A stretch of DNA of 64,000 nt from Agelas oroides (taxonomy: Eukaryota > Porifera > Demospongiae > Agelasida > Agelasidae), in the NCBI GenBank assembly GCA_949130485.1, contig OX422183.1, positions 5,918,636 through 5,982,635 of the forward strand, given 5' to 3'. The notes below the pieces were generated by a model that was given only the letters and a program-made list of their open reading frames with translations, had not been told where the DNA came from and ran no database searches. A program made the translations under genes and the position numbers. Of the stretch, positions 34,155 to 45,058 are shown one piece after another (the first letter of the stretch is position 1; each line of letters begins with the position of its first letter).

Positions 34155-35360
34155 TGGGTGGTTCCCAGAATGTCTAATGTCAAAATGTCTAATCCCAGAA
34201 TGTCTAACACTTTGTGCAATTAACAACAATTACCCCTAAGACTCGTGCTGAGGTAAATCTCTCTGGTGACTGGTTGAACACCCCATCAGGAAGCAGGTTT
34301 CTACTCCGGAATGAAGGCACTGACGACAAAATCTTGATTTTTGCTACAGATGACATGCTCCAACGACTATGTGAACTAGAAACTATCTATGCAGATGGAA
34401 CATTCCGAGTGTGTCCTGCGTTCATCACACAGCTGTTCACTATCAATGGTTTCATCAACAGTCAGCAATTCCCACTCGTGTACGGCCTCCTACCTTCCAA
34501 ATCTTGAGATGATTACAATTTTCTCCTATCTCAAAGAGAGGAGGCTCAGGATCTAGGCCTATGACTCAACCCGAAAGCAGTGATGGCGGATTTCAAACTG
34601 GCATTGGTGCAATCTCTTGAGCTCCAATTTCCTGGTGCTGATATCCAAGGATGCTTCTTCCATTTTTCGCAGTGCCTCTGGAGGAAGGTTCAAGCATAGC
34701 CACTCCACTATTTATGGTTCAAGCGCTTGGCCTGACTGATCTGTACAAGAATGATCCTGTCACACAACGATTCATTCACAAGACTGTAGCTCCTGTCATC
34801 CCTGAGGCTGATGAGTTTCTTCACTACTTCAAAGCAACATGGTTGGACGGCCACTATGCACTGAGAACCTGGAACTATCACCAGCACGAGGGTCCAAGAA
34901 CCAACCATCATTTGGAGGGATGGTACAACCGCCTAAAGAGCGCAGCGAGAAAAGCACACCCCAACCTCTATGAGTTCATAGGGACAATTCAGAGATAGCA
35001 GGCTGCGACAGAGGTCACAATCCAACAATTAGAAGGAGGAGGCAGGTTACGGGCCAAGAGAAGAAAGGTTGTTCAGCATGAAGAGAACATAAAAAGACTC
35101 ACTGACGATTTCATGGCAGGAAATAGAACTTTAGAGTCATTATTAGTTTTTGTGTTGTATCATTTGACTATTAGGCACTTTTTTTTTCATGCATAATTTT
35201 TTTAGTGTTAATTATATGCACGCTGCACTTGTTTATATTGATTTATTGTGAAGACATGCAATTAACATTCAACTAACACTTTTAGACATCTGGGATTAGA
35301 CATTCTGTCATTAGGCATTCTGGGATTAGACATTTTGACATTAGACATTCTGGGAATAAT
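34155..35360 (+). mobile_element. MULE inserted in foldback MITE
   Basis: TCGTTTTCA is duplicated at 34146-34154 and 35361-35369, a 9-bp duplication typical of Mutator-like elements. The terminal regions hold inverted arrays of an AGAATGTCTAAT motif (TTCCCAGAATGTCTAATGTC from 34162; mirrored at about 35285-35356). The outermost few bases are not well matched, so the exact ends are uncertain by several bases. It encodes a decayed transposase. Confidence 0.85.
34214..35170 (+). pseudogene. MULE transposase, decayed (copy 1)
   Basis: MULE transposases are RNase H-fold DDE enzymes. The segment LETIYADGTFRVCPAFITQL carries the first catalytic Asp (ADGTF) followed by LFTINGF and FPLVYGLLP, the signature of this domain. 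Downstream, NPKAVMADFKLAL holds the second Asp and IQGCFFHFSQCLWRK the C/H motif; GPRTNHHLEGWYNRLK fits the region of the third acidic residue. Stops interrupt the frame (TGA at about 34505 and 34562, TAG near 34996) and the frame changes near 34690. It is flanked by the inverted arrays described for the element. No intact enzyme is expected. Confidence 0.85.
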
Positions 35361-35525
35361 TCGTTTTCACACTAGTTTGCAACTGTAATGTAAAAGGATG
35401 TAGGGATAGGGCTTTGTAAATTTACCTTCACTATTACATCATCCTACCTTGTTTGCATACTTTTTGGCATGCCATCCCTACATCTTTTTACATTTTTAAT
35501 GTTTTTTAAGTCTTGTTTCTGTACT

Positions 35526-35989
35526 TTTTTGGTGTTAATCTCAGACCTAAGCCTAAGAAGAATATTTCTTTCAAGTGTAACCACAACCCCAGAACTTGAA
35601 ACAGCATTGACAATTTAGTAGTGGTTCCAAACATGTAATAACATTGCCAGCTAGAATCTGATGAAGGCCAACCACTCTCCGGAGCTCCGTACCAAACTTC
35701 TTGAAACCAATCTCCTGAATTTCGATCACATAACGACTGACCAGCTGCAAACTATACTCACTGACCATCTAGCATCACAGATTGCTAAAGTTGTGAGTAG
35801 CTACTTTGCCTTACCTATGTCATGTTCATAAACTTTGCCGACTACTACGGGAAGAGACCGTGCCAGCCGTGCGCATGGTTAACTTGTAGCCTCGTTCCCA
35901 GACCCTCACCCAGCTTGCAGTACGGTTAAGCGGGACTGTATATGGTGGCCCAGGGTGCACTCCGATGTAGCATCCGCAGCGGGATCGCA
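35526..35989. other. Gene-free interval with repeat ends
   Basis: Contains GTAACCACAACCCCAGAACTTG (about 35577-35598), related to the TAACCACACCCCAAGTG terminus at 6928 and 19003, and a CCTCGTTCCCAGACC MITE end at 35889. No coding region recognised. Confidence 0.45.
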
Positions 35990-36870
35990 AATAATGAATG
36001 AATGAATGAATGAATGAAAAGCCACCTAAGTGCATGTGTATGTCCAATGTTTTAGCCTGTCTTTCCAAGCCTGAGAGGACTTACTGAAGTTTAACACCAC
36101 AGCTGGATACAGTTATCATTGAAGAATCTTCAGTTAAAGTACTAAGCCTGAGAGGTAACCATGGAGACTATACAGGGCCATACATTTGCCATCACGAAAT
36201 GGGACCAATGGTGACACAGGATCTTAGCATGAAGGTACTTACATTTGCTAAAAATGAGAATATTACGATTTTTTTTAAACCACTGCTAACCTGAGTTATT
36301 ACCAAAAATGTTGACGCTTCAGTGACCACACTAAACTTCATCCTGACTTGCAGCTCTGAAGCCTTGTATAATAACTAAGGTAGGTACACTGTTAACAAGC
36401 TAGGTCTATTAGCTACAACTTTCTGGTAGCAGACTACCGATACAGCACAGCCACACTGAGCTACAAGTCACTTTGATACTTGAATGAAGTGCGCACTTCA
36501 CTACAGGCTTGCTGCACTACAGTACATCCCATGCTTCCACAGCGCTTTTGATGGCAACGGCGGTTCTTTACAACACTGGCTGATGTCTCTCAGTAGCATT
36601 TGTGTGGTGTTCTTATTTTCTATACAATTTAGATGTAGATGCATACAACAGTAGCATGGCCATCTTCTGCCCAGCAAGTTGGCTGCCTTTGATTATCATG
36701 CCTCTACATGGCTTCAATTACCACCTATTAGCACCCCTTTTCTACATTGCTTCATATGCAATACCAAGTAAGCTTCACTTCACTCTATATACACCCAATG
36801 ACTATGTTTAATGTTAGAAGCTGGATTGTGCACCGAACTCCAAGCCAGGCTTCCACACCATGTGAGTTTC
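35990..36870. repeat. Second copy of 19003-20036 repeat family
   Basis: Starts in an (AATG)n run and shares long stretches with 19027-19860, including GAAAAGCCAC, GAGAGGACTTAC and ATGCATACAACAGTAGCATG. It contains an extra segment (about 36130-36230) not seen in the other copy. Confidence 0.8.
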
Positions 36871-36890
36871 TCTTAGTTAATTAATAGACG

Positions 36891-36961
36891 ATTGTGACCA
36901 AGTGACTGTCTCTTGCGCGAGGTTCAGAAAGGTATGCCCACAGTGTAATACCGTAGTGCAT
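36891..36961 (+). pseudogene. Helentron 5' fragment, duplicated exon piece
   Basis: The phrase GTTCAGAAAGGTATGCCCAC and following CAGTGTAATACCGTAGTGCA matches the start of the Helentron zinc-ribbon coding sequence at 37191-37221 and also 55408-55430. Here it reads the first half of the zinc ribbon (RKVCPQCNTVVH), then a stop. Upstream GACTGTCTCTTGCGCGAGG is shared with 55392-55411, so it is likely a piece of the element's 5' end. Confidence 0.6.
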
Positions 36962-37181
36962 GAAATTAATACTTGTACAATTGCTAAGTTTATTTATAAA
37001 ATGTATAAATTACGTTGTAGTTTTTTATATCACACTTAACCTCACCTTTTGTCATTTTTTCACCATTCACTTACACATTTACAATCACAGTGACTCATAA
37101 GTCATAAACATGGCTGGGCATTTTCAATGCGTGTCACTTAAATAATAAAATTGATTGATTGATTGCAATGGAGTTCAATAG

Positions 37182-37349
37182 GTGTATCGTCTGAGAAAGG
37201 TATGCCCACAGTGTAATACCGTAGTGCACGTGAAGAGGTCAGTTTATGACTGTGGCCATGCCTTCGCATCGAAGAAAAGGAAAGCACGGTGCACTGCCGT
37301 TGGGGAGCCTGATAACGCAATGAAACGTAGAAAAGCGTTACTGTCTGAG
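37182..37349 (+). pseudogene. Helentron zinc-ribbon segment, 5' part
   Basis: Encodes KVCPQCNTVVHVKRSVYDCG, a CxxC...CxCG zinc ribbon, then a basic KKRKAR stretch. The frame runs directly into the gypsy LTR at 37350. After removing the retrotransposon and one copy of its TGAG target, the frame continues without change at 46109. Domains of this kind are carried at the N terminus of animal Helentron-like proteins that I know from sponges and cnidarians (recalled resemblance). The true start lies upstream and is not certain. Confidence 0.75.
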
Positions 37350-37641
37350 TGTAACACTCGCTGGTTACTTGATCATGCAAACGCAATCTTTATCTCAACT
37401 GACTCTTATCATGAGGTGATAGAGCACACAGAATACACACTGGGAGAGCTACACACCGATAATACCGGGTCTTTTTATACTAAACTAGACTTGACACCTA
37501 CTAACATTCCTACAAAACAACACAACTGAACAGATAGCCAAATATAGTCCTAACACATGAAATGCTAAAGAATTACACCTATTTACGACAAATGTCCTAA
37601 GTGTCATCACATTAGCACTATTATTAACACTGGCTGTCACA
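37350..37641 (-). repeat. Gypsy 3' LTR
   Basis: 292 bp, + strand ends TGTAACACTCG and CTGTCACA. It differs from the 5' LTR at about 37467, 37469 and 37633. No polyadenylation signal was assigned. Confidence 0.97.
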
Positions 37642-37655
37642 TGTCCCCGCCCTAA
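37642..37655 (-). promoter_or_regulatory. Polypurine tract
   Basis: On the - strand the bases before the 3' LTR read TTAGGGCGGGGACA. A purine-rich tract in this position primes plus-strand DNA synthesis in LTR elements. Confidence 0.7.
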
Positions 37656-37794
37656 GTATCTGGGCGTCCTCGCATGATCTTGCTGTCTGGGTCGAAGTCG
37701 GCCATCCCAAGGTGATGTGTTCACTTGTTCTGCAATTGGCGTAGCAGTAGCATCACTTTCCTCTAACATCTCAGGACTTGTCAGTACACTCAAA

Positions 37795-38748
37795 TCACTT
37801 TCCCTTGATTTTATGCTGAACAGAACGATGTGGCCAGGACTCCTCTGGTGAAATCTCTTCAGGGCAATAGCGAACTCTATCCAAAGAAACAAATATTGGA
37901 TCAGCTTTAGGACGATTCACTGGACAGACTTTGGCATCGTTTGCAGTCAGCTCAATAACACGGAAAGGACCATGAAAAGGTCTCGCAAATTTGTGTGCCT
38001 TCCCTTTCTTGGCAGAGGGCATATAAACAAAGACACGGTCTCCAACACAAAATTTCGGCGTCTTGGCATGACGATCATAGTACAGTTTCTGGTGCTTTTG
38101 GGCTTTCTTGATCTGAGTTTGCACTAACTTCCAGGTTTGAGTCAGACTGTCAGTCAATTCCAGCTTGTAGTCATCTAGATCAACTTGGTATCTGGTTTTC
38201 AGATGATTCAGTGCAGCTTCAGTTGGCAGTTGGGGATCTCTTCCATACAAGAGAAAGAAAGGTGATTCTTTTGTCGACTCTTGAGGACTTGCTCTGTAGG
38301 CAAATAGAACATGTGGCAGATGTTGGTCCCAATCACGACCATTCTTTTCAACTGTTTTGGCCAACATATCAATCAAAGTGCGATTAAACCTTTCGACTAA
38401 CCCATCAGTTTGAGGGTGATAGGCAGTGGTAGAGACTTTGTGGGTTCCAAGCAGCTGGTACACTTCTTGTAACAGTATGGATAGAAAAGCGCTTCCTCGG
38501 TCTGAGAGAAGTTCGGCTGGAACACCATGGCGACACACAATTTGTTCCACTAGCAGGTGGGCAATTGTATCAGCAGTCTGGTCTGGTACTGCGAAAACTT
38601 CTGGCCATTTAGTGAGATAGTCCACAAATACGACTGCATACTTGTTACCATTGTAAGAAGTTGGGAACTGGACTACATCTACTCCCACTCGATCAAACGG
38701 ACCAGAGACTGGGATAGGAGTCATTGGAGGTCTCTCAGTTCGACCAAT
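37795..38748 (-). pseudogene. Gypsy integrase core and C-terminal domain
   Basis: Integrase inserts the cDNA into the genome. The frame contains the DDE core: GVDVVQFP (first Asp), ELLSDRGSAF (second Asp) and YHPQTDGLVERFNRTL (catalytic Glu), then YRASPQESTKESPF and a C-terminal GPY/F module (FHGPFRVIELTANDAKV). There is no clear chromodomain. It is separated from the zinc-binding part upstream (38749-39411) by one in-frame TGA after ITCASR, presumably an Arg codon turned to stop. Apart from that stop it looks intact and close to typical length. Confidence 0.93.
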
Positions 38749-39411
38749 TCAACGTGAAGCACAGGTGATGCAAGCCTTACACCATTGTCGAATGTCTGTT
38801 CGCATCTGTGGCCACCAATAATGGCGACTAAGTTGTCCGTGCATCTTTGCTTCTCGAAGGTGTCCACTCAACAGGCCTGAATGTACTTCATCAAACAATT
38901 TCTTCCGGTGAGTGGTGGGAGGTATAATCCTGAGCATCTTGTCACTCTCAACATGGTATAAAACTCCATCTAATAGCTCATACTGAGACTTGGTCAGGGC
39001 CAATTCACGGGCTTCCTTATCATTGTCTGGGAGAATTCCATCTTGAAGGTAGTGTATAATCACTATCAACTGAGGATCTTCTCTTTGAAGCTTGGGTAAG
39101 GTGGGCTCCCCGCCCTTTGCTCCAGACCAGGAGGGATTAGTAGCAGCCACAACAGCCAGGGGTTGGTCTGCATGTGAAGAAGGAACTTCTGGTGAATTGG
39201 TATAACGAGACAGAGCATCAGCGTTGGAATTTTTCTTTCCAGGCCGATAATGAATTGACAAGTCAAGTTCTTGAATTGCCATACCCCAACGAGCTAATTT
39301 GCCAGATGGCTGAGGGGTGTTCAGGAGAGATTTTAAAGCTTCATGATCTGTATAAAGATCACAGTGGTGGCCATACAGATAGGGTCTGAAATGTTTGGCA
39401 GCCCATACCAC
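38749..39411 (-). pseudogene. Gypsy RNase H C-terminal half and integrase zinc domain
   Basis: The first part completes RNase H (YTDHEALKSLL and RPGKKNSNADALSR), the second is the H2C2 zinc-binding domain of integrase (HSGLLSGHLREAK and CKACITC) that helps bind cDNA ends. It lies in a different frame from the RT segment: at about 39411 the sequence CTATAGGAG has two extra bases relative to an expected CTAGGAG, giving a stop and shift. The domain content is complete across the break. Confidence 0.92.
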
Positions 39412-41189
39412 TCCTATAGAGCTTCCAGTTCAGTGGCCCCATAATTTTTCTCATGTGGTTGCAGAGTACGGCTTGCGAAGGCTACTGGTCTGATACCACC
39501 ATCCTGATGTTTCTGGGCAAGCACAGCTCCCAATCCATCTCCAGATGCGTCTGTTTCTAGAATGAAGTCCTGTTCAAAGTTTGGGAAGGCCAGCACTGGT
39601 GCATTAGTCAGTAGCTGCTTCAGATTTTCAAAAGCTTGCTGGCAGGTAGGAGTCCAAACAAATGGAGCATTCTTGCAGGTAAGACTATGGAGTGGTCTAG
39701 CTTCTCTTGAGAAATTCTGGATAAATCTTCGGTAGTAGGATGCTAATCCTAGGAAGGACCGAAGAGTTTTGAGGTTGGTTGGCTGTGGGAAACCTTTCAC
39801 TGCTTCCACTTTCTTTGGATCCACTTCAATTCCACCTCTTGTCACTACATGACCAAGGTACTCCACTTTTGGTTGGGCGAATGTGCACTTCTTGAGTTTC
39901 AGGCGTAGACCAGCTTGTCTCAAGCGATTGAAAACTTGCTTTAAGTGGGTGAGATGTTCCTCAAAGGTCTTGCTGAATACTAAAATGTCATCAATATACA
40001 CCATACATGTCTTGCGTGCCAGTCCAGCCAAGACAGTCTCCATCAAGCGCTGGAAGGTGGCAGGTGCATTGCAAAGACCAAACGGCATCACGGTGAACTC
40101 ATAGAGTCCGGAGTAGGTGGTAAAGGCAGTTTTCTCTTGAGATTCAGGGGCCATCTTCACTTGCCAATATCCAGAGGCAAGGTCAAGTGTGGTGAAATAC
40201 TTGGCAGATGATAGTAAGTCCAGGGTATCATCGATGCGTGGGAAAGGAAATACATCCTGCTTGGTGATTGCATTCAAGCAACGGAAGTCTACACAGAAAC
40301 GTGTACCACCGTCCTTCTTCTTCACAAGAACAATGGGACTAGCCCAGGGACTGTGCGAAGGTTGGACTACTCCTTGCTCCATCATCTCCTTTACCATTTC
40401 ATCCACTTTACTTCTGAGTGCAAATGGTGTTCGTCGTACTGGCTGGCGAATGGGTGGTTGATCTCCAGTATCAATTGAATGAGTCACAAAGTCAGTGCTC
40501 CCCAGTTCACTGCTGTTGAGTGCAAACACATCTTCATGCTGGATAAGGAAGTCTTGCAAGCATTTTATCTCTTGGGTCGAGAGGACACTCGACTCTAGGT
40601 GAAGAAGTTCAAGTAGACGGTGTATTCGACTTGAGGTGGGGAGGTTCTCAACAGTAGTTGTCGCTGAGCATGAATGGGTGTAAGCCAGTCTGGGCTTGAC
40701 TCCATCTCCTTTCATGGGTTCTGTAGTGTCTGATTGTGGATCCTGGTCTGACAGGATGCTTGCAGGGTACAATTGCCCCAAAATTCTCCCCTTCTTCAAT
40801 CGGGTAGGCTCAAAACTGGAGTTCTCCATCACAAGTGTGACAATGCAACTTGCATCTGGCTTGACCAAGGCTTCAGGCATGCTCAACTCCGCTCTCAATT
40901 CTGGTTCTGGCTCAAACAAGGCACAGGGGCCATCAGTAGACCCTTCAACTTTAGCTTTCAGCAGCTTTTTGTGGCGGGCTGGCAAACGAACAGCTTGCAG
41001 AAGGCGTAGAATTGCATGCTGATACACTGGTTCATCTAGCCTTGCTGACATGGCTTCAGGCATTATAGCCTGGTTGTTGGCGGCGGGGGTTGTGCCGTCA
41101 GATGATTCTGGCTCAGGCACAGCTGCATGATGACAGTGAAGGCTCTTTTGGTAAAACCTCTTCTTGCTCTTGCTCTGATGGTGTGCCAC
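39412..41189 (-). pseudogene. Gypsy reverse transcriptase and RNase H N-terminal half
   Basis: Copies element RNA into DNA. Residues about 250-440 form the RT with FCVDFRCLNAITKQD, TTLDLASGYWQVKM, MPFGLCNAPATFQRLM and the catalytic VYIDDILVF (YIDD at 398-401). The thumb and connection follow (FLGLASYYRRFI), then RNase H begins with the ILETDASGDGLGAVL motif (about 545). The first ~110 residues belong to a linker after the protease. The frame overlaps the gag-protease frame by 77 bp and is +1 to it, either a programmed shift or a mutation. It ends early by the 2-bp insertion near 39411. Confidence 0.95.
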
Positions 41190-42171
41190 TTCTGGGCTGG
41201 ATTGATTGATTCTGCCACTTTTGACCTAGGAGTAGGTCAGTAATCATTCCATTAGGATCTGACTCCAGCATAGCAAAACCGAGCTGGGGTAATACATCTG
41301 TGCCAAGAAGTAGGCCAACAGGTGCACCATGTAGAACTTGAATTATTGCATCAGCTTGTTTTCCAGCTTTAGACAAATTCACTTGGATCTGTCGTATTAG
41401 AGGCAGTTGATCACCACCATAATTCTGAAGGGCAACCATGGATGGCTCTAGCCTCTTCTCAACTTCTGCCCGCCAATCTGTTGGGCTCTGTGACTTAGGC
41501 CTTTGTGAGGCAAGCACCTCCAGAATCAGGTTGAGGGACACAATTGTTGCTGGTGAACCAGTATCCAACAGTGCTTGGACAGGAACTCCTTCAATTTCCA
41601 CTTCCGTGGTCAGTGTGGGGCCCAACTTTAGCCCTGGCTTCTGGTCGGTTGAGGTAAGGCCATGCATTGTGGCAGTGATCGTATTCAATGCTGAATCCAG
41701 CACTGAATTCTGCTGTGTGTCACTATGTTGTGATACCGTTGTCTGTGAAACTTCCAGGGTTGAAGCCTGTGTTCCAGGAACAACTGCAGCCATACGGGCT
41801 TCACTTCTAGGTGGATAAAGTGGTAGGTTTCTCCCTCGTGCTTCCTCTTGTCTTCTCTGACGTGGGCAGTTCCTTGAAATATGCCCAATTGCATTGCAGT
41901 TGAAACACCTAGGTGATTCACCATAGCTTCTTTGAGGGTTACTGACTGGTGGACCCCTGAAATTTGACCGGTTTGGGTGGTGACTATCCTTGGGTGGTGG
42001 TGGCCCATGGGACCTTTGCCATGCTTCTCTAGTACTTTTTGGATGCTTCGCTTCCTCAAATCGGGCCTTGGTTAGCAGCTGCTCTAGTTTTCCCTCAGTT
42101 CCTGCCACTTTGGTTTTGAGCTCAGGAAGAAGTCCAGCTACAAACTGGTTAGCAAGGACTAGCTGTCCCAT
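41113..42171 (-). pseudogene. Gypsy gag C-terminus, zinc knuckle and protease
   Basis: Gag nucleocapsid and aspartic protease. A CCHC zinc knuckle (CFNCNAIGHISRNC, residues 89-102) for RNA binding is followed by a Gln/Ser-rich linker and then the protease with ALLDTGSPATIV (active-site Asp at 203) and the flap-distal LLLGTDVLPQLGF. The segment itself has no stop but is frame-shifted from the capsid segments upstream (about 42190 and 42330) and from RT downstream. Confidence 0.93.
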
Positions 42172-42657
42172 CTCTTCAGCTTCACGGGTTGCACTGTCGG
42201 GTAGGCCTTGTAAAATCGTTGTTCCAATTCTTGCGCATATGCATCAACCGTTTCTCGAGGCTTCTGTTTTCGGTCGTGAAACAAACTACTCTGCACAGCC
42301 TGAATTTGCGCTGCACCGGTGTGAATCTTTTTGTCAATTCGGCGACAAGTGTAGCATAGCAAGCTCGCTGCTGCAGGGTACACGACCGATAGAATGCGTA
42401 GGCCTGTCCTCGCAGGCGGGTAACAAGGTTAACGAGCTTGGTCTTTTCGTCCCACTCTCCTAGGCTGGCTACCAACTCGAATTGCTCTAGCCAATCCTGG
42501 AACGTTTCCCCTTGGCTTTGTTCTTCTCCCGTATACTTTGGAAGCGGCGGCAATTGCTGTGCCAGCAACGCCTGAGATAAATCGCTTGCTCTCACTTCTT
42601 GGGTACTTTTCGCAGCTTCTCTTTCTGCGTCGTAGTGTTCGCTCGGCCTGTCTTCGA
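42172..42657 (-). pseudogene. Gypsy gag capsid-like segment, frameshifted
   Basis: Residues such as FQDWLEQFELVASLGEWDEK and VAELTKRFTPV mark the retrotransposon gag capsid-like domain that forms the particle shell. Two one-base-type shifts (near 42330 and near 42190) put it in three successive frames, and neither compensates the other. The upstream basic N-terminal region touches the inserted element at 42658, so gag is cut in two. Confidence 0.88.
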
Positions 42658-42786
42658 ACGGGATTCGTTACTTTCACAACGACTCATGACCCCTACCACG
42701 TGATTATCACGAGTTGACATGAAACTTGCTGATTCAGCTGTACTATCTATCTGCAGCCCACGGTGAGAACACAAGACGTTAACGAC

Positions 42787-43258
42787 AGAATGTTAGCATC
42801 CGTATGCTATACGGTATTTATACCAGCCCTAACCCAACCCTAACCCCACCCTAACCGTATAAATCACTGTATAGCTTAGGCCATACCAAATTGATTTGAT
42901 GTTTCACGGATCCGGCCGGGTCTTTTTCTTGCAAATTGAAAAAAAAAAGTAAAAATGCGATTAATATGTACACGTAATCCAGTACTCACCAGCCTCGTTC
43001 CGGGCCTTCGCGCGTTCTTCGTACTGCAAGCGACGAACGCGCGAAGGCCTGGAAACGAGGCTAAGTACTCACCACATGGCAAGAATAGAGGATGGCGAGC
43101 AGTTTTGTGTGGCTGAGTGGTACCTAATTAAATTTATGAGAAGTTTGGTCATTTTTATTTTTATTTTTTTGCCTGCCTACCGGGTCATGTTTCTGACCTA
43201 AGCAATCCGTGAAACATAAAATTAATTTGGTATGGCCTTACGGATGCTAACGTTCTGC
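42787..43258. mobile_element. Nested inverted-repeat MITEs
   Basis: The outer inverted pair is AGAATGTTAGCATCCGTA (42788-) and TACGGATGCTAACGTTCT (to about 43257). An inner pair is AGGCCATACCAAATTGATTT (from 42879) with its complement near 43213-43233, followed on each side by ATGTTTCACGGAT. A third, GCTATACGG...GTATAGC, encloses 42807-42871 with telomere-like CCCTAACCC motifs. Several short elements appear inserted in each other. Confidence 0.65.
42991..43063. mobile_element. 73-bp MITE with 10-bp target duplication
   Basis: Ends AGCCTCGTTCCGGGCC and GGCCTGGAAACGAGGCT pair. AGTACTCACC is present on both sides (42981-42990; 43064-43073). This is the clearest evidence in the window that the CCTCGTTCCCAG repeats are mobile. 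Confidence 0.88.
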
Positions 43259-43263
43259 TATTA

Positions 43264-44270
43264 ATGGAAATCGTGAGAACCTGATCGACCAGCAGCAAAA
43301 GTGTGGTACGTTGTAAGTAAAGCTAAAATTATCATAGGTTAAAAAGCCAGTGCATGCATGCACTGACATCAAAAGTTCCTGCATGTCAGTATAACCAAGT
43401 CCTGGAAGTTTTTAGACCCCTTGGCTACTATAATTTAAAGGACTTGCCCATAAATACATGCCAAAGTAGATTGGTCATCACATAAGACTCTATAGTCCAG
43501 AATCAAGGAGTGATACAGGGGTGTCGCCACCCGTTCTTCCATTTTCAGCTATTGTAAGGGTCAGGGTCTCCAACTCAGATTAGCCAGGCTAGTTCGACAG
43601 TAAACATGTCATATAATCAACCATGTGACTTTACGGCATCATTATCACCCTGTCACAGATGAACAGGGTCAGTAATAATTAGATGCATGTGCGAACAGCT
43701 GAAACCAGGCCCTTTCTCCTCTTCAGGCATGAGAACAAGGCTAGTACATGGACATGCAATGAGTGTACATTACAACCCACTTTCCGATTGCACACATAGA
43801 AGTTTGGAGTGGAAAAGCACACTATTATATCTAGATGGAATCAGAATCGATCTCGGAGTATCTACATTTTTATATGCAAAGGAAAAAGCATTATGCTGTC
43901 AATCTCCCTCACCCCCTCTCGATGTTACAACAGTACCCACACTCTATAGAGCGTCTTCCAGTGACTAGCCACTCTAGCTCCTCATATGATTCCTGTGTCA
44001 GCCACTGTTATGGTGAATTGCCCAGTTTTTGGGCAAAGTATAATTGTTGCATTGAGTGGGGATGTATTTTGTGAATGTTTTAATTTGTACTGTATTTTTC
44101 TTGTATACCTTGCAGGCATGAAGAAAAGCGGCAACTACTGCATGCATGTGTTCCTTTGGTGTACTTATCACTAATGGAAAAGAATATCAATTAACTGAGC
44201 AGACTGTACTTTCACATTGTACCTCCAGAACAGTCTAGGGACTATCAAACTGTTGCCCCATTGTCACACT
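43264..44270. other. Unassigned interior of the gag insertion
   Basis: No protein domain, RNA gene or tandem repeat recognised. Open frames up to 93 codons lack recognisable motifs. Confidence 0.45.
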
Positions 44271-44274
44271 CTAG

Positions 44275-44405
44275 TCTCGTTCCCAGCCCCCCCGTTTTAC
44301 CTTCTGTTTGCATTCACAATAATACACGGAAGTGGTCTTCCACTCCTGGTGTATTCTTATGAACGCTAACGGAAGCCAAAAATGGGGGAGGCCTGGGAAC
44401 GAGGG
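44275..44405. mobile_element. Palindromic MITE, second copy of the 21775-22017 family
   Basis: CTCGTTCCCAGCCC on the left and GGCCTGGGAACGAGG on the right are inverted ends. The interior TTCACAATAATACACGGAAG and its degenerate inverted partner flank a GTGGTCTTCCAC centre. Confidence 0.78.
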
Positions 44406-45058
44406 TAGTCACACTCTATATCCAAGCTTTTGTGTTTGTGATTTGTTGTTTCTCTTTCTCTCTCTCCTGTTCATGGACAGACACTTGTCCTTTGACCAAA
44501 AGGATTATGCGAGTTAAAATTTTAGCGTGTGGTAATTAGCTAATGACCTCTGACCCAAGGAACTGAGCTCACTACAAATGTGATCGGTGGAACTGAAAGT
44601 AGCTATGAAGTTGTGTACCTGTCTGCTGCAATATTGTTACATTAAGTTTGTGATACACATAAATATCAAAAATGGATAGCACAATCACAAAGTGATAGTT
44701 GCTGCCAACATTGTGTTATGCACATGCATGCAGCATAGGAGCCGGCATATTCAAACATGTTTCTACACTTCATGTATTATGCTCAGATGTATGCTGCATT
44801 GCTGACAATTCTCCAAAGGACTATAGCAAGCGCTCTGTACTGGGCCTGGCTTGTGAGAGTACTTTCTGGCTTATTCCCAACCTGCCTCAATGTTTGTCCT
44901 GGCACTGCATGTTGTCTGTGTTGTCCTCTAATCTTGTGAAAACTCTTTATTTGAGCCTCGAAAGCCTCGTGATAACAGAACTCATGATGACAGAACTCTA
45001 CGTCAAGTTCAAAAGTCTGAGTATGAATATGGATTAGATCACGTGGGGGGGCACTAGG
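44406..45058. other. Unassigned interior of the gag insertion, right part
   Basis: An open frame of 112 codons (44699-45037, + strand) has no recognisable domain and overlaps the inverted repeat at its end. Nothing else stands out. Confidence 0.4.

Larger units (their letters stand above)
34023..35525. mobile_element. Foldback MITE split by a MULE
   Basis: The left arm (34023-34154) and right arm (about 35361-35525) are inverted copies of an ACAAGACTTAAAAAC plus GATGTAGGGAT unit. Each arm contains GATGTAGGGATGGC(A/T)TGCC, CAAACAAGG and GTAATAGTGAAGGTAAA. Before the MULE inserted, the arms were separated by only about 35 bp. The single-unit copy at 23558-23655 shows the uninterrupted sequence. 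Confidence 0.8.

Noticed and set aside
35826-36068. 80-codon - strand frame
   Set aside because: Overlaps an (AATG)n tract and MITE ends, with no domain.
37350-37641. Frame 37182-37529 as one continuous gene
   Set aside because: Its second half lies in the gypsy LTR; the real continuation is at 46109.
38426-41818. Open frames on the + strand across the gypsy pol region
   Set aside because: Antisense shadows of the - strand reverse transcriptase, integrase and protease.
42823-42855. Chromosome end or telomere array
   Set aside because: Only about four imperfect CCCTAACC motifs, inside a palindromic MITE nested in a retrotransposon.
44699-45037. 112-codon frame as cargo gene of the gag insertion
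   Set aside because: No recognisable domain, and it runs into the inverted terminal repeat.
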